DNA from: JAGGYK01 sp034716155
GTDB lineage: Bacteria > Desulfobacterota > Desulfomonilia > UBA1062
Assembly: GCA_034716155.1 (NCBI GenBank)
Contig: JAYEFR010000041.1
Coordinates: 1 to 22,513, forward strand
Length of the DNA stretch: 22,513 bases
Direction: 5' to 3'
Shown: piece after piece, positions 1 through 8,574 of the stretch
Layout: every line of letters begins with the position of its first letter
How positions within the stretch are numbered: the first letter of the stretch is position 1
Program-made: the position numbers and the translations under genes
Notes under the pieces: generated by a model
What the model was told of the DNA's origin: nothing
Database searches by the model: none
Seen by the model: only the letters and a program-made list of their open reading frames with translations

Positions 1-2
1 GG

Positions 3-245
3 CATGTATGTATCATAGGTGTTCCTGATGAGACCCGGGGGCATACAGTTCGTGCCGTAATAGAATTGAGGGAGGGAGAAAAGGCAACCCAAGAAGAGAT
101 AATAGACTGGTGCAGGGACAAGATGACAGGATTTAAGAGACCCAAATCAGTTGTTTTTATCGACTCTCTGCCTTTAAATCCCGTAGGGAAGGTTTTGAGG
201 AGCCAGATAAAAGAAAAGTATGGCAAGCCCTTGGGGCAGCAGTGA
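3..245 (+). CDS. Acyl-CoA synthetase / AMP-dependent ligase, C-terminal end only (5' partial)
   Basis: The reading frame enters from outside the window and ends at TGA 243-245. The 80 visible residues begin HVCIIGVPDETRGHTVRAVI and contain the phrase LPLNPVGKVLRSQIKEKYG. This is the small C-terminal domain of ANL-superfamily adenylating enzymes, whose swivel carries the A10 lysine (here in NPVGKVLR) that closes over the active site during acyl-adenylate formation. The substrate cannot be judged because the binding pocket lies upstream. The next synthetase starts 14 bases downstream, behind a strong AAGGAGGAG, so the two are very probably cotranscribed and may be a tandem duplication that diverged in specificity. 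Family assignment is firm; substrate is unknown. Confidence 0.9.
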   Translation, partial: HVCIIGVPDETRGHTVRAVIELREGEKATQEEIIDWCRDKMTGFKRPKSVVFIDSLPLNPVGKVLRSQIKEKYGKPLGQQ

Positions 246-253
246 AGGAGGAG
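245..253 (+). promoter_or_regulatory. Strong ribosome binding site for the second acyl-CoA synthetase
   Basis: AAGGAGGAG lies 6 bases before the ATG at 260 and overlaps the stop of the preceding gene. It fixes the start codon of the downstream gene. Confidence 0.8.
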
Positions 254-259
254 TTTTAA

Positions 260-2104
260 ATGAAGAATAAAAGTTTAATGAATGTATTAAAGGCCCTGCC
301 GCAATTAGTATCAATAGAACACACCCGTGGATTTTTCATGACTATAATAAAACAATGGGGAAAGAAAAATGCTGTCTTTATTGTGTTTAATATATTGAGA
401 AAGACAGGGCTTATAGGCAGTGTCACAAGCCTTCTTAAGTTCAGACTGGACAAACTTATGCCAAACCTCTTGATATCCATGTGGGATGTATTTGGTGACA
501 GGGAAGCAATAATCTCCGGAGATAAAAGGATTTCATATAAAGACCTCAAGGTAAGGGTCTTTAGGTTGGCAAACGGGTTAAAATCCTTAGGATTAAGGCC
601 AAAGGATAAATTTGCAGAACTGCTTTACAATGGGAATGAGTTCTTTGAGGCATTCCTTGCAGGGTCATTGATAGGGTGCCCGATGCCATTCTTAAATTGG
701 CATATAAAGGGCGAAGAATTGGCAGAATCAATAAACAGGGCATCACCAAGGGTGTTAATATTACATGAGGAATTTGTAGATAATGTGATTTCGATTAGAG
801 ATAGGATAAAGACGGTTGAACATTTCGTGGTGGTAGGAGAGCATGCCCCTGATGATATGATCCTATACGAGGATTTAATCTCTCAATCATCCGATCAGAT
901 GCCTGAGACAAATTTTATTCTGGCTCTAAATCCCTATACTGGTGGGACAACAGGGGTGCCAAAGAATGTAAACTACTTTGATGCGTTTGGGTATGCCTTC
1001 AGCAATATAGCTGATGCCCCAAGGGTGCCATTTACAGATTATCTTAGATTTTTCATAATGGAATTTAGCTTCCCATACTGGTTTGGAGGGACCAAAATAA
1101 AAGACCCCATAACGCACAACATGAGGTGCTTGATCCCAGGTCCTCTATATCATGCCGGAGTGATTGTTGCATGGGCGCCTTTCTTACTTTTGGGCGGCAC
1201 TGGAGTGCCCATGAAGGAGTTTGATCCTGAGGAATTCTTGAAGGTTGTTGAGAAAGAAAGGATAAATTGGGTGTTTGTCGTACCCACGATGCTTGAAAGG
1301 ATTCTGGACCTTCCGGATGAGGTAAAGGCGGGATACGATTTAAGTTCTATGAAATCCTTGATCTGTGCCGCTGCTCCAGCTTCGCCAGAGTTAAAACAAG
1401 CTATAAACAAATTTTTCATTCAGCAGGGATGCAAAGAAAACGTCTTTAAGGAATATTATGGTTCTGCTGAGACTTCAATAGTAACCATACTTCTTCCGGA
1501 AGATTATGAGGAAAAACCAAAACGCTATGCAAGTGTAGGAAAGATCAGGTGTGGCGAGCTTAAGATTTATGACGGGGGGACGGGTCAGTGGTGTCTACCA
1601 GGAAAAGAGGGGAAGGTCTTGAGTAGAACCGTTACCACGGTCAGTCTCCAATATGCCGGCACACCGGAAAAGCTTGAAAGTGCATTCAACATAATAGATG
1701 GTGTAAGCTGGTTCGACGATGGCCTGCTCGGGTATCTGGATGAAGATGGATTTTTATACCTGACCGGCAGAGAAAAAGAGATGATAATAAGCGGCGGAGT
1801 AAATGTCTTTCCGAATGAGATTGAGGCGGTAATCACAAAAAAACCAAAGGTCTTTGATGTAGCCGTAATCAGGCATCCGGATGCTGATTTAGGGGAGGTG
1901 CCTGCTGCCATTATTCAACTTAGAAAAGGGGAGCAATCAAGCACAGATGAGATAATAGAACACTGTAAGAAGAATGGGCTTCGTGGGATAAAACTACCCA
2001 AGGTTGTTGAATTTATTAAGGAGTTACCAAGGCGTATGGATGGTAAGTTGCTCAAGAGAGAGTTAGAAGATAAATACTGGGAAGGCATAGAAAGAAGGGG
2101 GTGA
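260..2104 (+). CDS. Long-chain-type acyl-CoA synthetase (AMP-binding enzyme)
   Basis: This 614-residue protein is full length for the ANL superfamily, which activates a carboxylic acid with ATP to an acyl-adenylate and then forms the CoA thioester. Visible motifs in order are the phosphate loop YTGGTTGVPK (near residue 226), the A5 motif EYYGSAETS (near 400), the hinge region YLDEDGFLYLTGREKEMIISG, and the C-terminal catalytic lysine in PRRMDGKLLKREL. The A7 motif is odd: where relatives read TGD-x-G the sequence is DGLLG, so the ribose-binding aspartate appears to be leucine (codons at about 1720-1731 read clearly). A hydrophobic N-terminal stretch of about 90 residues precedes the core. It follows another synthetase in the same direction. 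The substrate is unknown; a fatty or aromatic acid is plausible. Reduced or altered activity is possible because of the A7 change. Confidence 0.9.
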   Translation: MKNKSLMNVLKALPQLVSIEHTRGFFMTIIKQWGKKNAVFIVFNILRKTGLIGSVTSLLKFRLDKLMPNLLISMWDVFGDREAIISGDKRISYKDLKVRVFRLANGLKSLGLRPKDKFAELLYNGNEFFEAFLAGSLIGCPMPFLNWHIKGEELAESINRASPRVLILHEEFVDNVISIRDRIKTVEHFVVVGEHAPDDMILYEDLISQSSDQMPETNFILALNPYTGGTTGVPKNVNYFDAFGYAFSNIADAPRVPFTDYLRFFIMEFSFPYWFGGTKIKDPITHNMRCLIPGPLYHAGVIVAWAPFLLLGGTGVPMKEFDPEEFLKVVEKERINWVFVVPTMLERILDLPDEVKAGYDLSSMKSLICAAAPASPELKQAINKFFIQQGCKENVFKEYYGSAETSIVTILLPEDYEEKPKRYASVGKIRCGELKIYDGGTGQWCLPGKEGKVLSRTVTTVSLQYAGTPEKLESAFNIIDGVSWFDDGLLGYLDEDGFLYLTGREKEMIISGGVNVFPNEIEAVITKKPKVFDVAVIRHPDADLGEVPAAIIQLRKGEQSSTDEIIEHCKKNGLRGIKLPKVVEFIKELPRRMDGKLLKRELEDKYWEGIERRG

Positions 2105-2126
2105 ATTTAACTTAATCATCGGAGAT

Positions 2127-2639
2127 ATGAGTAAGCATACATTATCAGGCCTTAATAAGGGCACCTATATTCTCATACTTTATTTAATGGATGATAAGAT
2201 AATCCAGGTTGGCGCTTTAGGGGAGTTTAATTTCCCTTTTGGGTATTGGGCATATGTGGGAAGTGCATTTGGTCCGGGAGGCCTTGCAAGCAGGCTCAAA
2301 CACCATCTTAGGCCAACTGATAAACCTCACTGGCACATTGATTATTTACGCAGGCAAGCACTGCTAAAAGAGGTCTGGATAACCGAGCAGAGAGATCCAC
2401 GTGAACATATATGGGCCACTGCATTGCACCACTTAAATGGGGCCACTACCCCGGTGCATGGCTTTGGGTGTTCTGACTGCACGTGTCATACGCATCTTTT
2501 TCATTTTTACAGGCCGCCTCCTATTCAAGGGTTTCAGAAAGGTGAGGATCAGGTCTTCAAACTTGACAAGAAAGGTGAGGGTCAGAAAGGTGAGGGTCAG
2601 GTCTTCAAACTTGACATAAGCTGTTTATGTCAAGTTTGA
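2127..2639 (+). CDS. DUF123 / GIY-YIG-like nuclease-family protein with a REP-encoded tail
   Basis: The 170-residue product carries the DUF123 signature: GTYILILYL near the start, GYWAYVGSAFGPGGLASRLK at about 49-68, KPHWHIDYL, and the C-terminal GFGCSDCTCHTHLFHF. In relatives this domain stands alone or is fused to endonuclease III and resembles the GIY-YIG/Uri fold; the actual substrate is not established. The start has GGAG close upstream and lies 22 bases after the synthetase stop, so cotranscription is likely. The domain ends near residue 136. The last 35 residues (repeats of KGEGQ and VFKLD) are translated from a REP-type repeat, and the stop codon lies inside the hairpin at 2594-2650. 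The tail is therefore probably not functional protein, and an ancestral stop was probably lost when the repeat arrived. Confidence 0.8.
   Translation: MSKHTLSGLNKGTYILILYLMDDKIIQVGALGEFNFPFGYWAYVGSAFGPGGLASRLKHHLRPTDKPHWHIDYLRRQALLKEVWITEQRDPREHIWATALHHLNGATTPVHGFGCSDCTCHTHLFHFYRPPPIQGFQKGEDQVFKLDKKGEGQKGEGQVFKLDISCLCQV
2534..2618 (+). repeat. Direct repeats of a REP-type unit
   Basis: A core TCAGGTCTTCAAACTTGACA occurs at 2549-2567 (start slightly degenerate: GGATCAGG) and again at 2597-2616. Each copy is preceded by GAAAGGTGAGG[A/G]TCAG, and one extra copy of that leader (2570-2585) stands between them. The arrangement looks like slippage or nested insertion of one short mobile repeat. It lies wholly within the last codons of the DUF123 frame. 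Confidence 0.75.
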
Positions 2640-2650
2640 AGACCTGACCC
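2594..2650. repeat. REP/BIME-like perfect hairpin, 26-bp stem, also a possible bidirectional terminator
   Basis: Bases 2594-2619 are exactly complementary to 2625-2650, leaving a 5-base loop (GCTGT). The arms read GGGTCAGGTCTTCAAACTTG and onward. The hairpin lies between two converging genes (DUF123 on +, the outer-membrane protein on -) and is followed on the plus strand by a T-rich run (CTTTTATTCCTTTTATT), so it could end transcription. Its sequence resembles the REP sequences mobilised by RAYT (IS200-like) transposases; no such transposase is in this window. Confidence 0.85.
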
Positions 2651-2668
2651 CTTTTATTCCTTTTATTC

Positions 2669-3898
2669 TCAGAAATAAAATCTGCCCTGCAGGTAAATGG
2701 TAACAGGGTAAGAACCGTACTCGGAACGAATATCAGGGAGCATAGGGGCAGTGTATAAGATGCCGGGTTTGCGCCCTGCCGGGATGCCCATGCCGGCTAT
2801 GAACTCCACCTCGTCTCCTGCGCTGTATACTATGGCAGGGCTCAGGTAGTACGATGGATCCTTCAGGTTGATAAGAGCGGTGCCCTGCAGCGTAATCAGC
2901 GCTGTGGCATCACCCTTGAGCGTTACACCCAGGTAGTATTTGCCGAGAAACGGATCAGTCAGGTAGGTCTCCTGCATTATTTGCCCCGGATAGCACATTG
3001 GATCGGTCTTGCCGTTTCCATGATAGTAGTACTCTACCATGAGATGAAGAGAATTTTCCCAGCGGTGATCAATGCCCAATGAGAGCTGCAGATACCTGTC
3101 CTTACCCTGCTCGGTTGGGAAGGACATGTTTCCCTCCATGCGTACGCCTTGCCCCATGGCCTCACCGCTGAAGGCCAGGCCTGTCAGATGCCGGCCATCG
3201 GCCTTGCCTCCCAAAATGGACCAGTCAAAACCCTGCCAATTGATGCTTTCCCTGAAAAGGCCTGCAGAGCGGTCCCAGGTGATACAGCCGTCCCTCTCGT
3301 AGCCGAGCACCCCGATTATGGTGATACGAGATAACATCCCGGTCATGATATCGAGTCGCAACGCATCCACCCCGGGCCTGAACTCACGGTCCACGGCAGT
3401 GGATGCAAAGGGATAGAACAAATCGTTAGGAGTAAAAATAAAGTTGTTGGCCAGGCTGATGGGTTGGCGGCCTATGGTAATATCAACAGGTTCAGAGTAT
3501 ATCTTCATGGAGAGCTGGTCGAGAGACAGTGTGGCTTTAACCTCATCGTCGTCTATCACCTTGCGCCTGAGTCTTTTTGTCCTGTAGGGCTCATAAGTGA
3601 AAGCTGAGCCGATGGTGTCGGTTAGAGAGTGTATCTCCTGGTAGGCATTCGCCTCAAACCTCATGTTTTCATTTACGAGGGCATCCAGCAGCAATCTGGC
3701 GGTCATACTTTCAAAGCCCTCTGATGTAGATGGATAGAGGAGCCTTGGCCTGGGATAATCGTTAAAGCCGGTTGAAAAACCCACTGCCCCACGTGCAGAC
3801 AATGCGAAGCTATCTTCCTCCATCTCATAGAATGCCCAAAGGTTTGCCACAGGCCATATGCACAGGATAATAAAGATTATTAGAGCACGATACTTCAT
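2669..3898 (-). CDS. Outer-membrane beta-barrel-like protein, last gene of the ABC export operon
   Basis: The 409-residue product has a clear Sec signal peptide (MKYRALIIFIILCIWPVANLWA, about 22 residues, cleavage after LWA). It is followed by alternating polar/aromatic segments typical of barrel strands and ends in aromatic YLQGRFYF, as outer-membrane barrels do for BAM recognition. Phrases such as MVEYYYHGNGK and YLSPAIVYSAGDEVEFIAGM look like porin-type strands. I do not recognise a named family. It starts 10 bases after the ATPase gene and is the most distal gene of the unit, so it plausibly forms the outer-membrane exit or acceptor for whatever the ABC and LolA-like proteins move. Barrel character is inferred from the pattern, not from homology. 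Confidence 0.75.
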   Translation of the reverse strand: MKYRALIIFIILCIWPVANLWAFYEMEEDSFALSARGAVGFSTGFNDYPRPRLLYPSTSEGFESMTARLLLDALVNENMRFEANAYQEIHSLTDTIGSAFTYEPYRTKRLRRKVIDDDEVKATLSLDQLSMKIYSEPVDITIGRQPISLANNFIFTPNDLFYPFASTAVDREFRPGVDALRLDIMTGMLSRITIIGVLGYERDGCITWDRSAGLFRESINWQGFDWSILGGKADGRHLTGLAFSGEAMGQGVRMEGNMSFPTEQGKDRYLQLSLGIDHRWENSLHLMVEYYYHGNGKTDPMCYPGQIMQETYLTDPFLGKYYLGVTLKGDATALITLQGTALINLKDPSYYLSPAIVYSAGDEVEFIAGMGIPAGRKPGILYTAPMLPDIRSEYGSYPVTIYLQGRFYF

Positions 3899-3908
3899 AA
3901 TATCCCTC

Positions 3909-4598
3909 TTATCGCCTGATGTCCTCCGTGATAATGCCGTCAGTGAGCGTTACAACCCTGGCGGCGCGATCCATCACCCTGTGGTCGTGAGTGGAGAACA
4001 GAAAGGTCACGTCACGTTCCTTATTCAGCCGCTCCATCAGATCCAGAAGAGAGTCTGCGGTTTTCGAGTCCACGTTGGCCGTCGGCTCGTCTGCCAGCAC
4101 CAGTGCCGGCTCGGCAACCACTGCGCGTGCAATGGCGACGCGCTGCTGCTGACCGCCTGAGAGCTGATCCGGGCGCCTGTCACACATGTCTGCCATGCCG
4201 ACCTTTCCGAGTATGGCCCTTACCTTTTCTTTTCGTTCTTTTTCGGGGATGCCTCTGAGCATGAGCACAAACTCGGCGTTTTCAAAGGCGCTCAAGACAG
4301 GGATAAGGTTGTAGGCCTGAAATATGAATCCTATACGGTTAAGCCGCATCCGGGCCAGCTCGGTCTTGCTGAGGTCTGCAAGGTTTTTACCTTCCACTTC
4401 AATGATGCCCTTGGTCGGAGTGTCCAGAGCGCCTATTATATTGAGCGCTGTAGTCTTGCCGGATCCGGACGGCCCGCAGATTGCGGTGAATTCCCCTGCA
4501 CAGACTTCGAGGTTTAGACCCCTAAGCGCATGTTCACTCACACTGTCTTGATGATAGACCTTTTTTATATCCTGCATCTTTACTATTGTATTATTCAC
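3909..4598 (-). CDS. ABC transporter ATP-binding protein, LolD/MacB type
   Basis: This 229-residue ATPase has every expected motif: Walker A GPSGSGKT (42-49), Q-loop FQ (Q94), signature LSGGQ (146-150), Walker B LVLADE (166-171), and the H-loop histidine in STHD (H204). Length and the phrase FQAYNLIPVLSAFENAEF match the LolD/MacB/FtsE class, which powers FtsX-fold permeases that extrude substrates by a mechanical, non-translocating stroke. It lies 12 bases after permease 2 and 10 before the outer-membrane gene, all on one strand, so it should energise the permease pair. Substrate is unknown; lipoprotein or lipid trafficking fits the neighbours better than drug efflux. Confidence 0.93.
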   Translation of the reverse strand: MNNTIVKMQDIKKVYHQDSVSEHALRGLNLEVCAGEFTAICGPSGSGKTTALNIIGALDTPTKGIIEVEGKNLADLSKTELARMRLNRIGFIFQAYNLIPVLSAFENAEFVLMLRGIPEKERKEKVRAILGKVGMADMCDRRPDQLSGGQQQRVAIARAVVAEPALVLADEPTANVDSKTADSLLDLMERLNKERDVTFLFSTHDHRVMDRAARVVTLTDGIITEDIRR

Positions 4599-4610
4599 CT
4601 TTTAGCCTCC

Positions 4611-5843
4611 CTAAAGGATTTTTATCGTCTCTACCGGACGTGTTCTGGCGGCAAGAAATGCGGGGTACAGTCCAGCAGCTAATATCAGGATAAATACACC
4701 GCTGAATATCAGGATAGCGTGGTCGAGATAAAATTCGGCCTTCATCAGCGGATCAAACAGGACTCCTCCATAGACCTGATCCTCGCCGAGCCAGACGCTG
4801 ATGTCGATACCGTATTTGTGGAGATACCAGTATACGGGCACAGACAGCACTGAGCTTACCAGCAGGCCCACAACAGCCAGCCAGAACGTCTCGGTCATAA
4901 TCATTCGCCACAGTTTGCCAGGACTCATCCCCACGGCAAGCATGATCCCGAACTCTCTTAAGCGCTCCATGACACCCATCAAAACAGTGTTCAGGATGCC
5001 GGCGCCCACCAGTAGGAATATGAACACCTGCAGGAAGTAATTGCCGGTCGAATCCATCAGGATTACGCCTGCTACATCAGGCATCATCACAGACCACGGT
5101 AGAGCCGTGCCGTTGTAAGCGGCCGCAAGTAGGGCCAGGGCATGGCTCTTTTCTTCTGCATCGCGGCGGTCATTCAGGTAGACTGCGATCTGGGTCGCCT
5201 CATTTTTGCTGTAGCCCAGCAGCACTCGCATATAGTCTATAGGCACGATTATTATATATTTGTCAGCTTCATCCACGCCCGTAGAAAATATACCCGCTAC
5301 TCGAACCAGGCCGGAGACAATCTCTCCTGTTTTGTCGGTGGTGGTGAGCACTAATTTCTTGCCCAAATTGAGATCGAGACGCCTGGCCATACCCTTTCCT
5401 ATAAGGACCTTTTTTTCTTCTCTAGAGGCAAGTTGCTGGCCTTCAACGACATGGTTCAGTAAAAAAAAGACGCCCTGCTCAGACTCAGGATCCAGGGCTA
5501 TGATGCCTGCGCCTGTCGAATCAGCAGACGTAGCAGCCATGGCCTGGCCAACGATGCGGATTGTAGCATTTTCAATGCCCGGCATGGCTCTTACCTCGTC
5601 GGCGAGCTGCCCGGTATCTCTTACAACAAGGTCATGGCCGGGCTTATCGCGGTAGCCTTGAGGCTCGATTGTAACATGCCCTGTACCCATCCTGGCGGCC
5701 GTATCGATCATCTGGCCGTAAGACCCGTCGCTAAGCGAGGTGAAGGTTAGTGCCAGCAGAAACCCGAACGCAATGGAAACCAGGGTGATAATGGTACGAC
5801 GGCGGTTGCGCCAAAGATTCCGCCAGGCCATGCGTGCAATCAT
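4611..5843 (-). CDS. FtsX/LolC-E-type ABC permease 2
   Basis: The 410-residue protein has the layout of the MacB/FtsX permease fold: a basic N-terminus (MIARMAWRNLWRNRRRTIIT), a first membrane helix at about 20-38, a large periplasmic domain to about 270, then three membrane helices near 275-300, 315-340 and 375-400. It ends in the usual ARTRPVETIKIL. It is similar in plan, though not identical, to the upstream permease, which suggests a heterodimer like LolC/LolE. A run of seven lysine/asparagine-type bases near 5461 is in frame and does not break the gene. The next gene, the ATPase, follows after 12 bases. Assignment to the family is firm; the cargo is not. Confidence 0.9.
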   Translation of the reverse strand: MIARMAWRNLWRNRRRTIITLVSIAFGFLLALTFTSLSDGSYGQMIDTAARMGTGHVTIEPQGYRDKPGHDLVVRDTGQLADEVRAMPGIENATIRIVGQAMAATSADSTGAGIIALDPESEQGVFFLLNHVVEGQQLASREEKKVLIGKGMARRLDLNLGKKLVLTTTDKTGEIVSGLVRVAGIFSTGVDEADKYIIIVPIDYMRVLLGYSKNEATQIAVYLNDRRDAEEKSHALALLAAAYNGTALPWSVMMPDVAGVILMDSTGNYFLQVFIFLLVGAGILNTVLMGVMERLREFGIMLAVGMSPGKLWRMIMTETFWLAVVGLLVSSVLSVPVYWYLHKYGIDISVWLGEDQVYGGVLFDPLMKAEFYLDHAILIFSGVFILILAAGLYPAFLAARTRPVETIKIL

Positions 5844-5901
5844 GATTTTACCCTCTTATAATTATTGTTATGATGTGATGTTATCTTCAATATCAACCCC
5901 T

Positions 5902-7119
5902 TTAGCGATGGTGTATGGCCTCAACCGGATTCAGATATGCGGCCTTGGCAGCGGGATATATGGTTGCGATGACAGCAAGGACATACATGGTGACCAGTGG
6001 TATCAGGATAGTCCTTGCGGAAACCATTGAGTGCCATATCAGGTCTAAAGCCACGCCGGAAATAGTAGCCCCTTCGGCAAAAGGGGCCAGATTAATGCCA
6101 TGGGTTTCAAGATAAAAGGCCAGCGGAACGCCAAACCCCAGTCCCAGGACAGCAGCGGCGGTAGTCATAATAATCGTTTCAGTCAGCACCAGGAAAAAGA
6201 CCTCGTAAGGGTTGACACCCAGGGCCTTCATAACCCCGTATTCGCGGATCCTCTCGAATACCACCATGAGCATGGCGTTGAGGATCACGATGGCAACTGC
6301 GATGTAGGTGATAATGACAAGGGGTAGCAGGAAGGCATCAGCGGCATCTATCATTTGAGCCAGCGCAGGGTTCAGTTGCCTCCAGGTACTGACCTCAAGC
6401 CCCTGCGCCATATTTGCGATCGTGCTTGCGGCTGCGTTTAGGTCTGCATCTTCAGGCAGGGTGATCACTATCTCATGAGCGCCTTTGGTCACCACCATAA
6501 GATCGCGAAATGCATCCACTGTCATAAAAAGCCCTGCGCGGTCCACTTCTTCGCTGATTGACTTTAAGATCCCGCCAACCCTGTACAGGTCGTTTGCTAT
6601 AGAGCCGTCAGATGCCTGGGACACGATCACGATTTCGTCGCCAAGAGAGGCCGACAGGGTCTTGGCCAATCGCTTGCCAATCACTATGTCCTTGGGATCG
6701 TTTCTATTCAGCCATTTTCCTGCGAGAAGATGATGTGGCAACCTCATGGTTTCAGCTTCCAGATCAGGGGCTACGCCCCGGAGAAAAACCCCGGCCGATG
6801 AATTGCCGTGAGCTGCCAGGCCGCTTGCAAAAAGCCTGTAGGAGGCTGTGTAGCCGGCTTTATCGAGTCTTTCCAGAAGCACATCAGGGGCCTGGATGCG
6901 TTTGTAGATCGAAGGTGATTCTCTATAACCCTCGGCATGGATCTGGACATGTCCCATCTCAAGCATGACGGCATTTTTTTTCATGTCACCAATCATCCCG
7001 TCCATCAGACCGGTGTAGACCACCATAATGCCGAGGGCAAAGGCCATGGCAAGAATAGTGATCAGGCTCCTGCGCTTGGCACGCAGGATATTTCGAAAGG
7101 CCATACTCCAGGTCTTCAT
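5902..7119 (-). CDS. FtsX/LolC-E-type ABC permease 1
   Basis: The 405-residue protein starts MKTWSMAFRNILRAKRRSLI, with the first membrane helix at about 17-37. A periplasmic domain follows to about 265, then three helices (about 268-292, 315-340, 372-395) and the C-terminal AYLNPVEAIHHR typical of MacB/LolC-like permeases. AGGAGG stands 8 bases before the ATG. It lies 12 bases after the LolA-like gene and 58 before permease 2. With the ATPase it should form an inner-membrane heterodimeric extractor. The N-terminal 70 residues of the two permeases share the pattern R-N-(x)-R-(x)-K/R-R-R-(S/T)-(L/I)-I-T, which supports an old duplication. Confidence 0.9.
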   Translation of the reverse strand: MKTWSMAFRNILRAKRRSLITILAMAFALGIMVVYTGLMDGMIGDMKKNAVMLEMGHVQIHAEGYRESPSIYKRIQAPDVLLERLDKAGYTASYRLFASGLAAHGNSSAGVFLRGVAPDLEAETMRLPHHLLAGKWLNRNDPKDIVIGKRLAKTLSASLGDEIVIVSQASDGSIANDLYRVGGILKSISEEVDRAGLFMTVDAFRDLMVVTKGAHEIVITLPEDADLNAAASTIANMAQGLEVSTWRQLNPALAQMIDAADAFLLPLVIITYIAVAIVILNAMLMVVFERIREYGVMKALGVNPYEVFFLVLTETIIMTTAAAVLGLGFGVPLAFYLETHGINLAPFAEGATISGVALDLIWHSMVSARTILIPLVTMYVLAVIATIYPAAKAAYLNPVEAIHHR

Positions 7120-7131
7120 AGCTTAAGCCTC

Positions 7132-7920
7132 CTAGCGTCCCAATTGTGTGAGAGAGAAAAATCCTTTTGGAATGGACACATCAAATGTAAGCTCCTTGTA
7201 TGTGATTTCTGTGAATTCATCAGGCTTGTCTGTTGGGATCATGGCCATGTACAGGGGCAGCAGCCTTCCTGAAACCACTTGGTAATCCGAGAATGCCATA
7301 TGGCGCTCCGGATTGGAGTCTTCGTCATAATAGGTGATTTCGACCGGCTGGAGGTCTGAAGCACGCACAACCACTACCAATTTACCCCAGACTACCACGG
7401 CCTCGGGTTTAGGGATAAGCGTGAGTTCGATTATCTCCTTCCCTCCTCTCGCGCCGGCAAATGTGATCTTGGAGACATAGTCCTCTGATATGCGGCTTTC
7501 CTTGACCAGATCGTCATTTGTAAAGTGAGAGCCCATCCACGATCCCATCATCATAGCGGCAGTCAGTTTTATGGTGCGGTTGGTCTTTGGAAGATAATTG
7601 TAGATTTCATTTCCCACCTTTAGTGTTGCAGTTCCACGCTCTTTAAGAGGCTTTTGAATCTTGACATAAGTCTTCTCAGTCCCTTCTGAGAATATCTCCA
7701 TGGTAAGCGTCCGCTCCCAGTGGACTGTCTTCACCCTCATGGTGACAATGGCTCTGGACGATTCGCCGCGCCACAGGTCATCAATTTTTTTCAGAATTTT
7801 ATCAGCGTCCGGCAGGGGGGGTGCCAGTTGTTCGGCAAATATGATAAACGGGAACAATAGAATGCATAGCAGCAAAGTGTATGCTTTCAAATAAAATCGG
7901 TGGTTTTGCACAAACTTCAC
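7132..7920 (-). CDS. LolA-like periplasmic outer-membrane lipoprotein-sorting family protein
   Basis: The likely start is GTG at 7920, overlapping the TGA of the tetR-type gene by four bases and preceded by AAAGGAGG; a longer frame to 8019 would run deep into that gene. The 262-residue product then begins with a signal peptide (KAYTLLLCILLFPFIIFA). The mature part matches the LolA-fold family annotated as outer membrane lipoprotein-sorting protein: GNEIYNYLPKTNRTIKL, then MMMGSWMGSHFTNDDLVKES, and a C-terminal FDVSIPKGFFSLTQLGR. In such systems the protein accepts a lipidated or hydrophobic cargo from the ABC complex and carries it across the periplasm. It is translationally coupled to the regulator and followed by the permeases. 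Confidence 0.88.
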   Translation of the reverse strand: MKFVQNHRFYLKAYTLLLCILLFPFIIFAEQLAPPLPDADKILKKIDDLWRGESSRAIVTMRVKTVHWERTLTMEIFSEGTEKTYVKIQKPLKERGTATLKVGNEIYNYLPKTNRTIKLTAAMMMGSWMGSHFTNDDLVKESRISEDYVSKITFAGARGGKEIIELTLIPKPEAVVVWGKLVVVVRASDLQPVEITYYDEDSNPERHMAFSDYQVVSGRLLPLYMAMIPTDKPDEFTEITYKELTFDVSIPKGFFSLTQLGR

Positions 7921-8552
7921 GTGATTCCTCCTTTCAGCCCACCAAAGATCAGGCCTACCATGTCGCTGGTGATACCTTTTAGGGTCTCGAGGTCCTGGTA
8001 GATGTCTACTAGATAGCACATTAGACTGAACATAAAAACGCTGTAGATCGTCATTGAAGCCAGATTAACATCGAAGTCAGCCTTTAGCGGGCCACATTCC
8101 TTGGCTTCTCTCAGGATCGAGCCAATGATGCCGATCACCTGCAAATCCAGGGCTTCAAGCTGTGTCGCTGCGCTGCGGTTGAGTCTAGCGTTGGATTCAT
8201 TGCGTGGCAGTAGAAACACCGACCACACCTCGCGCAGGAGAGCCTTGTCGGCCGTGATGGTCGGCAAGAGTGTATCGAACAAAAGGCCGATTGCTTCACT
8301 TGCCTCTGGTGGACGGTCGAGTTTCGAGAATTTTTTGATCGCTTGTCCCACGATCTCTGTAAATCGGGCAGCCAGCACGTGTTTTTTGGATGGGAAGTAG
8401 TTATAAACGGTCCCGGTTCCCACCTCGGCATGTTCGGCAATTTGGCCCACCGTGGTCTTTGCAAACCCCTGCTCGTTAAACAGTTTCCAGGCGGTTTTCA
8501 GGATTCGTTGCCTGGTATGCTCTTTTTTCTTCTCCCTAACTCGCGCCATCAT
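7917..8552 (-). CDS. TetR-family transcriptional regulator of the export operon
   Basis: The 211-residue protein has a TetR DNA-binding domain at residues 10-57: TRQRILKTAWKLFNEQGFAK, then TTVGQIAEHAEVGTGTVYNY and FPSKKHVL. The remainder is an all-helical ligand/dimer domain with a hydrophobic helix near 170-185. It is the first gene of the unit and overlaps the LolA-like gene by four bases. It sits directly behind a promoter whose downstream edge carries TTCA/TGAA half-sites, so it probably represses its own operon and releases on binding a hydrophobic ligand; this is inference from layout. There are two adjacent ATG codons at the start (8552 and 8549) and either could serve; GGGGTGG precedes them. 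Confidence 0.92.
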   Translation of the reverse strand: MMARVREKKKEHTRQRILKTAWKLFNEQGFAKTTVGQIAEHAEVGTGTVYNYFPSKKHVLAARFTEIVGQAIKKFSKLDRPPEASEAIGLLFDTLLPTITADKALLREVWSVFLLPRNESNARLNRSAATQLEALDLQVIGIIGSILREAKECGPLKADFDVNLASMTIYSVFMFSLMCYLVDIYQDLETLKGITSDMVGLIFGGLKGGIT

Positions 8553-8574
8553 CCACCCCTAAATTAAGAATCTA

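Noticed and set aside
2437..2619. 60-residue plus-strand frame
   Set aside because: Alternate-frame reading of the DUF123 gene and its REP tail.
7921..8019. 33-residue N-terminal extension of the LolA-like protein
   Set aside because: It overlaps the TetR gene heavily, precedes the signal peptide with a charged stretch, and the GTG at 7920 has a good ribosome site.
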